Shown here piece after piece: positions 39,755 to 47,209 of a stretch of 47,209 nt of DNA. This stretch comes from CG2-30-58-95 sp964618215 (GTDB lineage Bacteria; Chloroflexota; Anaerolineae; Anaerolineales; Villigracilaceae). The notes under the pieces were generated by a model. That model was not told the origin of the DNA. It was given only the letters and a program-made list of their open reading frames with translations, and made no database searches. The translations under genes were made by a program, and so were the position numbers. Positions within the stretch are counted from its first letter, which is position 1. Each line of letters opens with the position of its first letter. The stretch lies in the NCBI GenBank assembly GCA_964618215.1, contig CAZTZE010000033.1:1-47209 (forward strand), in the 5' to 3' direction.

Positions 39755-41494
39755 CTAATCAGGCACCCCTGTTCCCTTCAAATCCTTCAAGTTCAGTTGT
39801 AAAGTTGTTCGCCCGTTGTATTCGTTGGCTTCAAAAGTATAGAGGATATCCACCTGCGCAGGCCGAGTAGGTGCTGCGCACAAATCGGCCGACCGGGCAA
39901 ACGATTCGTTCAAATGTCCGAGTTGGAAGCCAATCGCGTCGTGGGTGACTCCGCGCTCGTCCTCGAAGCTAATCTTCAAATGTTTGCCCTGCGCGCCGAC
40001 CGTCCGCGAATTCTTCACCTTGACGCCTCGCGAGACGAAGAGCGCGTTTGGATTACCATAGCCCGTCGGCTCGAGATAGTTCAATTGCTTGAGTAATTCG
40101 GGTCTTAGATCGGTGAGGGATATTTCGGCGTCAGCGGTCAGGGTGGGACGCAGGTCCTGTGCGCCCAAGCTCTCAGCCGCGATGGCTTTCAGACGCGACT
40201 TCAATTCAGCCAGGTTTTCGTTGCGGAGGCTGAATCCGGCTGCGGCCTTGTGCCCACCGTGGCGAACAAGCAGGTCGGTGCATTGATCGAGCGCATCCGT
40301 GATGTGAAATTCGGGAATAGAGCGACACGAGCAGCGTGTGAATTCCTCACCCACCTGACCGACAATAGCGGGGCGATAATACAAGTCCACCAGACGTGAG
40401 GCGGCCAGCCCGACGACGCCGGGATTGAAAGCCGCATCCACGGCAAAGAGCAGCAAAGCGTCCGGGTCTTCTCTCATGGCGATCTCTTCGGCATGTTGCT
40501 GGATAGCCCGCGTCAGCCCCTGGCGTTCCCGGTTTTGGACATCCAGTTGTTGGGCGAGTTGACCAGCGCGCATCACATCTATGGTCGTCAACAATTCAAA
40601 CGCCGCCAGCGCCGAGTCCAACCGGCCGGCGGCATTCAAGCGCGGGCCGAGGACAAAGCCAATGTTCGTCGCGGTGGTGCGCGGCAGGCTGAGTTCGGCG
40701 ATATTTGCCAGCGCGAAAAGTCCCTGCCGCTGGGTGGCGCGAATGAATTGGATACCTTTGCGCACAAGGACACGATTCTCGCCGGTCAGGGGGGCCAGGT
40801 CGGCGACGGTGCCGAGAGCAACCAAGTCAAGAAATGTTTCAAGTTGCAAGTTGGAAGGTTTCAATCGCTCTGCGAGCGCTTGAGCAATTTTAAAAGCAAC
40901 CCCCACCCCGGCCAGGTCTTTATCGGGATACACGTCTCCCGGCTGCTTGGGGTTGATGACAGCCAGCGCGGGCGGGAGTTCCCCTTGCGCGGGGTGGTGG
41001 TGGTCGGAGATGATTAGATCCAGGCCGAGGTTGCGGGCATGCGCGGCTTCGGCCGGTGATCGGATGCCACAATCCACGGTAATGACGAGTTTAACGCCCT
41101 GTTCTTTGAGAATATCCAGCGCCTCGGGGTTCAACCCGTAACCTTCGTCGAAACGATTGGGGATGTACTCGCGGGCATCGCCGCCCAGCGCACGCAGAAC
41201 TTGGACGAGCAGCGCAGTGGCGGTGACGCCATCCACATCGTAGTCACCGTAGATGGCGATGGGTTCAGCGTGATCGAGCGCGTACACAATGCGATCAACG
41301 GCTGGCGCGATGCCGGTCATCTGCCAGGGGGAGGCATCGAAGGTGGGGGTGGCATTGAGGAAGCCGCGCGCTTCTGCATCTGTGGCGTAGCCGCGGTTAA
41401 ACAGGATTTGGCTCAAGATGGGCGAAAAGGCAGCCAGGGATTCGGCTGCCTGAAGTGTAAGCGGAGAGGCGATTTGCCAGCGTTTATTGTGCAT
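39755..41494 (-). CDS. recJ: single-stranded-DNA-specific exonuclease RecJ
   Basis: 579 residues. DHH motifs are IAIYGDYDVDGVTATALLVQ, VITVDCGIRS and LIISDHHHPAQGELP. LAGVGVAFKIAQAL follows. The DHHA1 domain has RHGGHKAAAGFSLRNENL, and a C-terminal OB-like domain ends the protein. RecJ degrades single-stranded DNA 5'-3' in recombination and mismatch repair. The ATG at 41494 overlaps the typA stop (TGATG), so translation is coupled. An in-frame TTG one codon earlier is possible. Confidence 0.94.
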   Translation of the reverse strand: MHNKRWQIASPLTLQAAESLAAFSPILSQILFNRGYATDAEARGFLNATPTFDASPWQMTGIAPAVDRIVYALDHAEPIAIYGDYDVDGVTATALLVQVLRALGGDAREYIPNRFDEGYGLNPEALDILKEQGVKLVITVDCGIRSPAEAAHARNLGLDLIISDHHHPAQGELPPALAVINPKQPGDVYPDKDLAGVGVAFKIAQALAERLKPSNLQLETFLDLVALGTVADLAPLTGENRVLVRKGIQFIRATQRQGLFALANIAELSLPRTTATNIGFVLGPRLNAAGRLDSALAAFELLTTIDVMRAGQLAQQLDVQNRERQGLTRAIQQHAEEIAMREDPDALLLFAVDAAFNPGVVGLAASRLVDLYYRPAIVGQVGEEFTRCSCRSIPEFHITDALDQCTDLLVRHGGHKAAAGFSLRNENLAELKSRLKAIAAESLGAQDLRPTLTADAEISLTDLRPELLKQLNYLEPTGYGNPNALFVSRGVKVKNSRTVGAQGKHLKISFEDERGVTHDAIGFQLGHLNESFARSADLCAAPTRPAQVDILYTFEANEYNGRTTLQLNLKDLKGTGVPD

Positions 41495-43353
41495 CAATCT
41501 TCCATCAAGGCTTCCTTAGCCTTTTTCGTCAATTTGCCGCGCTCATCCATATCCAGAATCCGCTTGCGGATGCGGTAGGAATGCGGGGTCACTTCGAGCA
41601 GTTCGTCGTCGGACAGGTATTCGATAGCCTCGTCCAGGCTCATCTGGCGTGGCGGCGTCAGGCGGATTTCCATATCGCCGCGCGACGAGCGCACGTTGGT
41701 CAGATGCTTCTTCTTGCAGACGTTAATGGTCAGGTCGCTGGGGCGCGTGTACTCGCCCACCACCATGCCGGTATACACTTCCACGCCCGGACCGTAGAAC
41801 AGGGTGCCGCGCTCCTCGGCATTTTTCAACCCGTAAGTGCTGGACACGCCCGTCTCCCAAGAGACCAGCGAGCCGGTATTGCGTGACGCAATCGCTCCGG
41901 CCATTTCTTCGTAGCCATGAAACAGGCTGTGCATCACGCCCATGCCGCGCGTGGCGGTCAGGAAATGATAGCGGAATCCGAGCAGGCCGCGCGTGGGGGC
42001 AAGGTACACCAGCCGGACGTTGCCATCGCTGGTATCCTGCATCTCCAGCATCTGGCCGCGCCGCCCGCCAAGCAATTCCACGACGACCCCAACCGTATCC
42101 GGGCTGGTCTCGATGTGGACTGACTCGAACGGTTCCAGCGTGGTGCCGTCTTCGGCCTGGCGCAGGATGACTTCCGGGCGCGAGATCTGAAATTCGTAAC
42201 CTTCGCGGCGCATGGTCTCGACCAGGATGGCCAGGTGCAGTTCGCCGCGCCCCGAAACGAGAAAAGTATCGGCTGTTTCTGTTTCCTGCACGCGCAGTGA
42301 GACATTGGTGCGCAGTTCGTCGAACAATCGCTCCCGTAATTTTCGCGAGGTGCTCCACTTGCCCTCGCGGCCCGAAAACGGCGAGGTGTTGACGCCAAAG
42401 GTCATGCGCACAGTTGGTTCTTCCACGTGGATGGTCGGCAAAGCGACTGGGTTTTCCGGGTCGGCCAGGGTCTCGCCGATGGCGATTCCCTCCAGGCCGG
42501 CCAGGGCGATGATCTCGCCCGCGCTGGCTTCGGCCACTTCCACTTTTTGCAAACCATGATGCACGTACAGATAGCGGGCGCGCTCCGGGACGTTCGTGCC
42601 GTCCAGTTTCAGGCGCGCCAACGGCTGACCGGCCTTGATCTTACCGGCGAAGATGCGGCCCACGGCGGTCACGCCGCGGTAGTCGTCGTATCCCAGGGTG
42701 GTGATGAGCATTTGCAGCGGCGCATCCGCGTCGACGCGCGGGGCGGGGATATGCCGCAGGATAGTCTGGAACAGCGGCTGGAGGTCCGGCCCAAGGTCCG
42801 GGGTGAGGCTGGCCTGGGCGCTGGTGGCTTGGGCGTAAACGACGGGAAAATCGGCCTGTTCGTCGCTGGCGCCCAGTTCGATGAACAGGTCAAAGGTCTG
42901 GTTCAAGACGCGGGAAGGTTCGGCGTCCTTGCGGTCCACTTTGTTGATCACCACCACAGCCTTGTGTCCCATTGCGAGGGCTTTTTTGAGCACGAAGCGG
43001 GTCTGTGGCATTGGGCCTTCGGCGGCGTCCACCAGCAGCAGGACGCCGTCCACCATGTTCATGACGCGCTCGACCTCGCCGCCAAAATCGGCGTGGCCGG
43101 GAGTGTCCACGATGTTGATTTTCACCGTCTCACCGGTGAGGGGGTCGGGAACGGTAATGGCAGTATTTTTGGCGAGGATGGTGATGCCGCGCTCGCGCTC
43201 CAGATCGTAGGAATCCATGACTCGCTCGGCCACCTGTTGATTGTCTCGGAAGGTGTGCGCTTGGCGCAGGAGGCCGTCCACCAGGGTCGTCTTGCCGTGG
43301 TCTACGTGGGCGATGATGGCGATGTTTCTTAGATCGGTACGTTCGGTTAGCAT
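41494..43353 (-). CDS. typA: translational GTPase TypA/BipA
   Basis: 619 residues. G1 is IIAHVDHGKTTLVDGLL, the switch region is DLERERGITILAKNTA, G3 is IVDTPGHADFGGEVER and G4 is VVINKVDR. EF-G-like domains and the BipA-specific C-terminal domain (RSSRGDMEIRLTPPRQMSLD) follow. It binds the ribosome under cold or stress and aids 50S assembly. The start at 43353 fits the family N-terminus (TERTDLRNIAIIAH). No Shine-Dalgarno is present. Instead the leader is six 8-bp tandem repeats that abut the ATG. An in-frame upstream ATG at 43482 could add 43 residues but looks non-conserved. Confidence 0.93.
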   Translation of the reverse strand: MLTERTDLRNIAIIAHVDHGKTTLVDGLLRQAHTFRDNQQVAERVMDSYDLERERGITILAKNTAITVPDPLTGETVKINIVDTPGHADFGGEVERVMNMVDGVLLLVDAAEGPMPQTRFVLKKALAMGHKAVVVINKVDRKDAEPSRVLNQTFDLFIELGASDEQADFPVVYAQATSAQASLTPDLGPDLQPLFQTILRHIPAPRVDADAPLQMLITTLGYDDYRGVTAVGRIFAGKIKAGQPLARLKLDGTNVPERARYLYVHHGLQKVEVAEASAGEIIALAGLEGIAIGETLADPENPVALPTIHVEEPTVRMTFGVNTSPFSGREGKWSTSRKLRERLFDELRTNVSLRVQETETADTFLVSGRGELHLAILVETMRREGYEFQISRPEVILRQAEDGTTLEPFESVHIETSPDTVGVVVELLGGRRGQMLEMQDTSDGNVRLVYLAPTRGLLGFRYHFLTATRGMGVMHSLFHGYEEMAGAIASRNTGSLVSWETGVSSTYGLKNAEERGTLFYGPGVEVYTGMVVGEYTRPSDLTINVCKKKHLTNVRSSRGDMEIRLTPPRQMSLDEAIEYLSDDELLEVTPHSYRIRKRILDMDERGKLTKKAKEALMED

Positions 43354-43401
43354 AGTTGGGTAGTTGGATAGTTGAATAGTTCGGTAGTTTGATAGTTGGG
43401 T
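43354..43401. repeat. six 8-bp tandem repeats abutting the typA start codon
   Basis: Units (plus strand) are AGTTGGGT, AGTTGGAT, AGTTGAAT, AGTTCGGT, AGTTTGAT and AGTTGGGT. On the coding strand they read as ATCCAACT-like copies up to the base before ATG. They hold no ribosome-binding site. The adjoining 43402-43500 contains 'GGTCTCGATACG' and 'CTCAGGGC' motifs typical of dispersed repeats. Confidence 0.85.
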
Positions 43402-43509
43402 GGTCTCGATACGTCCTTCGGTAAACTCAGGGCAGAGCTCAACCATCGCCGCCGTATCCAGACCCGAAGTCGAAGTGGTCACTCCGCTCAGGGCGGAAAT
43501 ATCCCATAC

Positions 43510-43535
43510 AAAAACCCCGGAGTAGAGACCGGGGC
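43510..43535 (-). terminator. rho-independent terminator after hicB
   Basis: On the minus strand CCCCGG and CCGGGG form a stem with an 8-nt loop, followed by TTTTT. It lies about 60 bp after the hicB stop and isolates typA from hicAB. Confidence 0.75.
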
Positions 43536-43595
43536 TTGGCTCTGAGTATAGTCGAGGAATCCGGCGTGCGGCTGGATTGTATCACAGGTTGCGGA

Positions 43596-43919
43596 TCAGC
43601 GGACAGATCCCTGGAGAGTATGAGTCACCCATTCGTTCAGGCTGACCTTTTCTTGCGCGGCGCGGAGCGCCAATTGACGGTGCAGTTCAGGGTTGAGGCG
43701 CACATTGAAACGACCCGAAAACGGTTTTTGCGGCGATATCTTGTCGCGGGCGCACATTTCGAGGTAGAGATCTACGGACTGGTGAAACGAATCTTCAAGT
43801 TCCTCGGGGGTACGACCTTGAAAGGTGATCACATCCCGTAATCCCATCACTTCGCCGGTGAAGATTTTTCCTTCGGCGTCATATTCAACGATGCCCGTGT
43901 AGTCTTTATATTTCACCAT
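43596..43919 (-). CDS. hicB: HicB family antitoxin
   Basis: 107 residues. The HicB core is YTGIVEYDAEGKIFTGEV then MGLRDVITFQGRTPEELEDS. A C-terminal ribbon-helix-helix (GRFNVRLNPELHRQLALRAA, then VSLNEWVTHTL) binds DNA. It neutralises HicA and should repress the operon through the palindrome at 44193-44213. GAGGAG precedes the ATG. It lies 2 bp after the hicA stop, in the usual toxin-first order. Confidence 0.92.
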   Translation of the reverse strand: MVKYKDYTGIVEYDAEGKIFTGEVMGLRDVITFQGRTPEELEDSFHQSVDLYLEMCARDKISPQKPFSGRFNVRLNPELHRQLALRAAQEKVSLNEWVTHTLQGSVR

Positions 43920-43921
43920 GG

Positions 43922-44185
43922 TTATTTCTCCTCAAGAGTTACGCCACATTCCGTAAGATAGCGGCGGATACGTTTTAGCATGGAGAGGTAGATGATGTTC
44001 CCTGGATGAGGGCGGTGGAACACCGCATAATGACCATTCAAGCGCACACCCACCATCGAACCGCCCCTTTCCGTTACTTCCGCTCCTAACTCAACCAGAA
44101 GGCTAATGAAATCTTCCCAGCGTATGTTCTTTCGGTCGGGGCGGGCAAAAAGGGCTTCCAGGGTGGCGCGATGTTTCTTGTTCAC
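43922..44185 (-). CDS. hicA: HicA family toxin
   Basis: 87 residues. The motifs TLEALFARPDRKNIRWEDF, LLVELGAEVTERGGSMVGV and YAVFHRPHPGN match the longer HicA subfamily (dsRBD-like fold). The compact HicA type has a GSH catalytic triplet. Here the equivalent is GSM and the conserved His residues are in FHRPHP, as usual for this subgroup. HicA cleaves mRNA and tmRNA. The start is a GTG at 44185, 12 bases after the first base of the -10, so translation is probably leaderless. Confidence 0.9.
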   Translation of the reverse strand: MNKKHRATLEALFARPDRKNIRWEDFISLLVELGAEVTERGGSMVGVRLNGHYAVFHRPHPGNIIYLSMLKRIRRYLTECGVTLEEK

Positions 44186-44191
44186 GCCACT

Positions 44192-44220
44192 ATGGTACTA
44201 CAATGCAGTACCAGAGTCAA
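44192..44220 (-). promoter_or_regulatory. hicAB promoter with embedded operator
   Basis: TTGACT (44220-44215), 17-bp spacer, TACCAT (44197-44192) on the minus strand. TGGTACT (44193-44199) and AGTACCA (44207-44213) form a perfect inverted repeat with a 7-bp centre covering the spacer and most of the -10. This is where HicB would bind. Confidence 0.65.
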
Positions 44221-44258
44221 GCTGAACGAAGATAAAAATATAACACCTCAGAATATTC

Positions 44259-45911
44259 CTATAGCAAATTCTCCTGCGCCGCGTCCTGATTCTTCACTTT
44301 CCCGGCCTGCTTGAACGTCCCATACGCCGAAGGCGGCATGTTTATACCCTTGCCCGCCAGCAAATCCTCGATCGTCAAAATCTGAATGCGGGGATAATCC
44401 TTCTGCCAGGTCTTCGAAGTGAAGAAGCCCGCCGAAACCGCCTCGGTGACCATCTCACTGCTCGGCGGTTCGAGGGTGACGAAGACGCCGATGGCGGCTT
44501 CTTCGCGCTCGACCACGCCGCGCAGATCGCGGATGTCGCCCGATTTGACGTGCCCGCTCTTGACTTGGATCAGGACGCGCTGCAATTTGCCCTTTTCCTC
44601 CAAGAAGTTGAGCACGCCGTCCACGCCCTTATCGCTGCCCTTCTTGCCTTCCCGCCCGCCTCCGCCGCCGAGCGGCTTGGCCTGCACCAGCGAGAGCGCC
44701 CACCACTGGAACTGGTAGCGGTCGGAATGCGCCAGTTGACGAGCCGAGCCTAAATCTTCCGGCTCGCCGATCACGGCGTAATCCTGCTTCTCGACCAGGT
44801 TGAACATGTCCTTCAGGCGATACTTCATCAGTGAGATCGAGAGATGGGTGATGTCAATCCCGATCCAGCGCCGGTTGAGCTTGTGCGCCGCAGCCACCGC
44901 CGTGCCGCACCCGCAGAACGGGTCGAGCACCACGTCGCCCTCGTTGGACGAGGCCTGGATGATGCGTTCCAGCAAGGCCAGCGGTTTTTGAGTCGGGTAG
45001 CCCAGACGTTCTTGGGCTTGGGAATTTATGGGTGATACATCGTCCCATAAATCTTGAAGCGGTATCCCAGGCATTTCATCCAAATAGCGTATATATTCCA
45101 CGCCTCCCGACTTGGTGTAATGCAATCTTCCAGTATCATGTAATTTTTGCATCTTCTGCTTAGGGCATCGCCAAATTTTAGTGACGCCATTCCAGTCGTA
45201 GGTATATCCTCCGCCGGAGAGGCTTGTAGCGGTTAAATTATCCGTTCTATATATCCGCCCATCCTTATCTACATTTCGGTAATGGCTGTTTATGTAGTTT
45301 TCACTGTACGGTTGGTATTGCTTATTCCAAACGAAGTTGTCACTCTTTGTATAGAAAAGGATTATGTCGTGTGCATTTCCAAGCGTTTTTGAATCGCTAT
45401 GTGCACTTGTTCTTTTCCATGAGATTTCGCAATTGAAGTTTTCAATACCAAAAATCGTATCCATCACAATCTTGAGATAATGGCTGGCAGTCGGGTCGCA
45501 GTGCAGATACAGGCTGCCGGTCGGTTTGAGTACGCGGTGCAATTCCACCAGGCGGGCGGCCATCATCGTCAGGTAAGCCATCATCTGGTTGGTGCCGACG
45601 AACTCGCGCAGCGCGCCGAGCATCGTCACCACGTGCGCCGGGGCGTTCTGGATCAGTTCGTGGAAGGTGCGCTCGGCGGCCGCGTTCCAGTGCTAGGTAT
45701 CGTCGAAGGCGGCGATCTGCGCCTCGGCCTCCTCGCCGCGCTCGTCCTTGAAGAGCACGTTGTACGAACGGTTGGAGTTGAACGGCGGATCGAGGTAGAT
45801 CAGGTCAATGCTCTCGTCTGGGATGTGCTCGCGCAGGATGGGCAGGTTGTCGCCGTAGAAGAGGGTGTTTCGGAACGTCCCCGTCAGGGGGTGGGTGAGG
45901 GGTTTGGGCAT
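44259..45911 (-). pseudogene. DNA methyltransferase fused to an Mrr-like endonuclease domain, interrupted by an amber codon
   Basis: 551 codons from ATG (AAGGAA upstream) to the stop at 44259, with one in-frame TAG at codon 73 (45695-45693). Before it: LIYLDPPFNSNRSYNVLF (catalytic DPPF) ending AAFDDT. After it: HWNAAAERTFHELI. Relatives have DTWHW here, so TGG became TAG. The rest has VLDPFCGCGTAVAAAH (SAM-binding, ~330). A C-terminal Mrr-type domain (~410-520) has DKGVDGVLNF, VLIQVKSGHVKSGDIRDLRG and GVFVTLEPPSSEM. Motif order is that of beta-class amino-methyltransferases. No frameshift is needed. It is either a recently inactivated R-M fusion, a sequencing error, or a suppressed stop. Confidence 0.85.
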
Positions 45912-45923
45912 GGGCGGTTCCTT

Positions 45924-45956
45924 ATGTGACAGTCACCTGGCAGGTGACTGTCACAT
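45924..45956. repeat. 33-bp near-perfect palindrome upstream of the methyltransferase
   Basis: Sixteen-base arms (ATGTGACAGTCACCTG and its complement) flank a single central base. It lies 13 bp before the methyltransferase ATG and 7 bp after the ahcY terminator. As RNA it would form a very stable hairpin near the ribosome-binding site. As DNA it could be an operator or a dispersed palindromic unit. Confidence 0.85.
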
Positions 45957-45962
45957 CGCTAT

Positions 45963-45994
45963 AAAAAAGCCTCGCAGACTTTCGCCCGCGAGGC
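45963..45994 (-). terminator. rho-independent terminator of ahcY
   Basis: On the minus strand GCCTCGC and GCGAGGC form a 7-bp stem around a 12-nt loop, followed by TTTTTT. It lies about 20 bp after the ahcY stop. Confidence 0.85.
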
Positions 45995-46015
45995 CACTGA
46001 TCACTGAAAACTGCT

Positions 46016-47209
46016 CTACGTGCCTTCCTCCCACGAATTCAAATACTTGACCTGCTCCTCGGTCAACGCGTCAATCTTCACGCCCATCGCCTCCAGCTTG
46101 ATACGGGCGATCTCGGCGTCAATCTCGGCCGGCACCGAGTAGACTCGCTTCTCCAATTTGTCGGCGTTCTTGACCATGTACTCGGCGGCCAGCGCCTGGT
46201 TGGCAAAGGACATGTCCATCACACTGGCCGGGTGACCTTCAGCCGCAGCCAGGTTGATCAAGCGCCCCTCACCCAAAATGTGAATGCGGCGACCATCTTT
46301 CAGGTCATACTGCTCGACGAAGGGGCGCACCAGCTTGGGTTCGCCAGTTGACATATCCTTGAGCGCCGGGATGTTGATCTCGACATTGAAATGCCCGGAA
46401 TTGGCGACGATGGCGCCATCCTTCATCACCTCGAAGTGGCTGCGATCCACTACATTGATGTCGCCGGTCAGGGTGACGAAGATATCGCCGATCCTGGCCG
46501 CCTCTTCCATCGGCATGACCTGGAACCCGTCCATCACCGCTTCGAGCGCCTTGAGCGGGTCCACCTCGGTGACGAGGACCAGCGCGCCCATGCCGCGCGC
46601 CCGCGAGGCCAGGCCGCGTCCGCACCAGCCGTAGCCGGCGACGACGAAGTTCTTGCCCGCCAGCAGGATGTTGGTGGCGCGGAGGATGCCGTCAATCGTG
46701 GATTGTCCCGTGCCGTAGCGATTATCGAAGAAGTGCTTGGTCATGGCGTCGTTGACCGCGATGACCGGGAACTCGAGCATTTTATCGGCCGCCATGGCGC
46801 GCAGGCGGATGACGCCGGTGGTGGTCTCTTCGGTGCCGCCGATGATCTCCGCCAACAGCTCGCGGCGCTCCTTGTGGATGGTCGAGACCAAATCTGCGCC
46901 GTCGTCCATGGTCATCTGCGGCTTGTGGTCGAGGGCGGCGCGGATATGCTTGTAATAGGTGACGTTGTTCTCGCCCTTGATGGCAAATGTGGGGATTTCG
47001 AAATTATTGACCAGCGCGGCAGCCACATCGTCCTGCGTGGAGAGCGGATTAGAGGCGGTCAGCACCAGGTCCGCGCCGCCGGCATGTAATGAGCGCATCA
47101 GGTTGGCGGTCTCGGAAGTGACGTGAAGACAAGCCGAGAGGCGCAGGCCTTTCAAGGGACGTTCCTTTGCAAAACGCTCACGGATCATGCGCAGGACGGG
47201 CATCTCGCG
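46016..47209 (-). CDS. ahcY: adenosylhomocysteinase (5' end outside window)
   Basis: 397 residues are present. The N-terminus is cut by the window edge, since the frame is open upstream of MPVLRMIRERFAKE, where the family continues. Motifs: LSACLHVTSETANL, SNPLSTQDDVAAAL, DDGADLVSTIHKE, NDAMTKHFFDNRYGTGQS (catalytic Lys and Asp), the NAD loop FVVAGYGWCGRGLASRARG, NSGHFNVEI and GHPASVMDMSFANQ. It hydrolyses S-adenosylhomocysteine to adenosine and homocysteine. The C-terminus is shorter than the eukaryotic form and lacks the KPxxYRY tail, as in many bacterial and archaeal enzymes. Confidence 0.95.
   Translation of the reverse strand, partial: REMPVLRMIRERFAKERPLKGLRLSACLHVTSETANLMRSLHAGGADLVLTASNPLSTQDDVAAALVNNFEIPTFAIKGENNVTYYKHIRAALDHKPQMTMDDGADLVSTIHKERRELLAEIIGGTEETTTGVIRLRAMAADKMLEFPVIAVNDAMTKHFFDNRYGTGQSTIDGILRATNILLAGKNFVVAGYGWCGRGLASRARGMGALVLVTEVDPLKALEAVMDGFQVMPMEEAARIGDIFVTLTGDINVVDRSHFEVMKDGAIVANSGHFNVEINIPALKDMSTGEPKLVRPFVEQYDLKDGRRIHILGEGRLINLAAAEGHPASVMDMSFANQALAAEYMVKNADKLEKRVYSVPAEIDAEIARIKLEAMGVKIDALTEEQVKYLNSWEEGT

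Noticed and set aside
42427..43332. A 301-codon plus-strand frame
   Set aside because: Antisense to the typA GTPase domain, no motif.
43354..43401. CRISPR-like array
   Set aside because: Units are 8 bp with no spacers, so it is a simple tandem repeat. No CRISPR array or cas gene was seen anywhere.
43354..43482. Upstream ATG at 43482 as the typA start
   Set aside because: The added 43 residues are coded by repeat sequence and do not resemble the family N-terminus. Kept only as a possibility in the repeat finding.
44259..45911. Two separate methyltransferase genes, or a frameshift
   Set aside because: Both parts are in the same frame and join across a single TAG where relatives have Trp. The ATG of the second part is internal to the domain.

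Overview
The window looks like a chromosomal segment of a Chloroflexota bacterium, most likely class Anaerolineae. This is inferred from gene content and style, not from a database match: a TL5/CTC-type L25, a membrane-anchored YvcK, a CpXC protein, a divergent FHA/winged-helix gene and Ser/Thr kinase, a membrane-anchored GH3 protein, and many dispersed palindromic intergenic repeats of the sort common in Anaerolineae. No rRNA, CRISPR array, transposase or phage gene was seen. One tRNA (Leu, UAA) is present. No stretch longer than about 300 bases lacks a gene.

Layout. 1-1500: end of an upstream gene, a repetitive membrane-anchored protein and rplY. 1499-4813: NUDIX hydrolase, two toxin-antitoxin-like pairs (DUF3368/UPF0175 and MNT/HEPN) and trmI. 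The MNT/HEPN pair lies between the real trmI 3' end and a second, orphan copy of that 3' end. 4916-9712: S9 peptidase, a small membrane protein, and nifS-mnmA for tRNA 2-thiouridine. 9793-10762: a brnT remnant, a double ribbon-helix-helix antitoxin and a PIN toxin. 10997-14337: phosphohexomutase, tatD, polyprenyl diphosphate synthase, tRNA-Leu. 14371-20002: a PHP gene facing a three-gene operon (radical-SAM activase-like protein, coiled-coil protein, tandem-AAA+ protein). The operon promoter carries a LexA/SOS-like palindrome exactly between -35 and -10. This is the best candidate for an undescribed system. 20093-24043: M50-like protease and the glycolytic cluster gap-pgk-tpiA. 24247-31003: yvcK facing a ROK sugar kinase, a class III aminotransferase, a soluble GAF-PAS histidine kinase and a CpXC protein. 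31071-39720: FHA/winged-helix regulator facing a Ser/Thr kinase, a GDPD-dehydratase-GH3 operon, a winged-helix AAA protein facing a GT2 glycosyltransferase. 39755-47209: typA-recJ, hicAB, a DNA methyltransferase-Mrr fusion interrupted by one amber codon, and the 3' part of ahcY.

Three themes cross the window. (1) Several genes have a -10 box whose first base is 12-13 nt before the start codon (radical SAM, yvcK, ROK kinase, GT2, hicA), so leaderless mRNAs seem common. (2) Repeats intrude into genes: they supply stop codons or tails (nifS, yvcK, gap, GH3), sit inside coding sequence (phosphohexomutase, probably mnmA), or form the leader (typA). (3) Four toxin-antitoxin-like loci and an R-M fusion are scattered among housekeeping genes, several of them decayed or rearranged.
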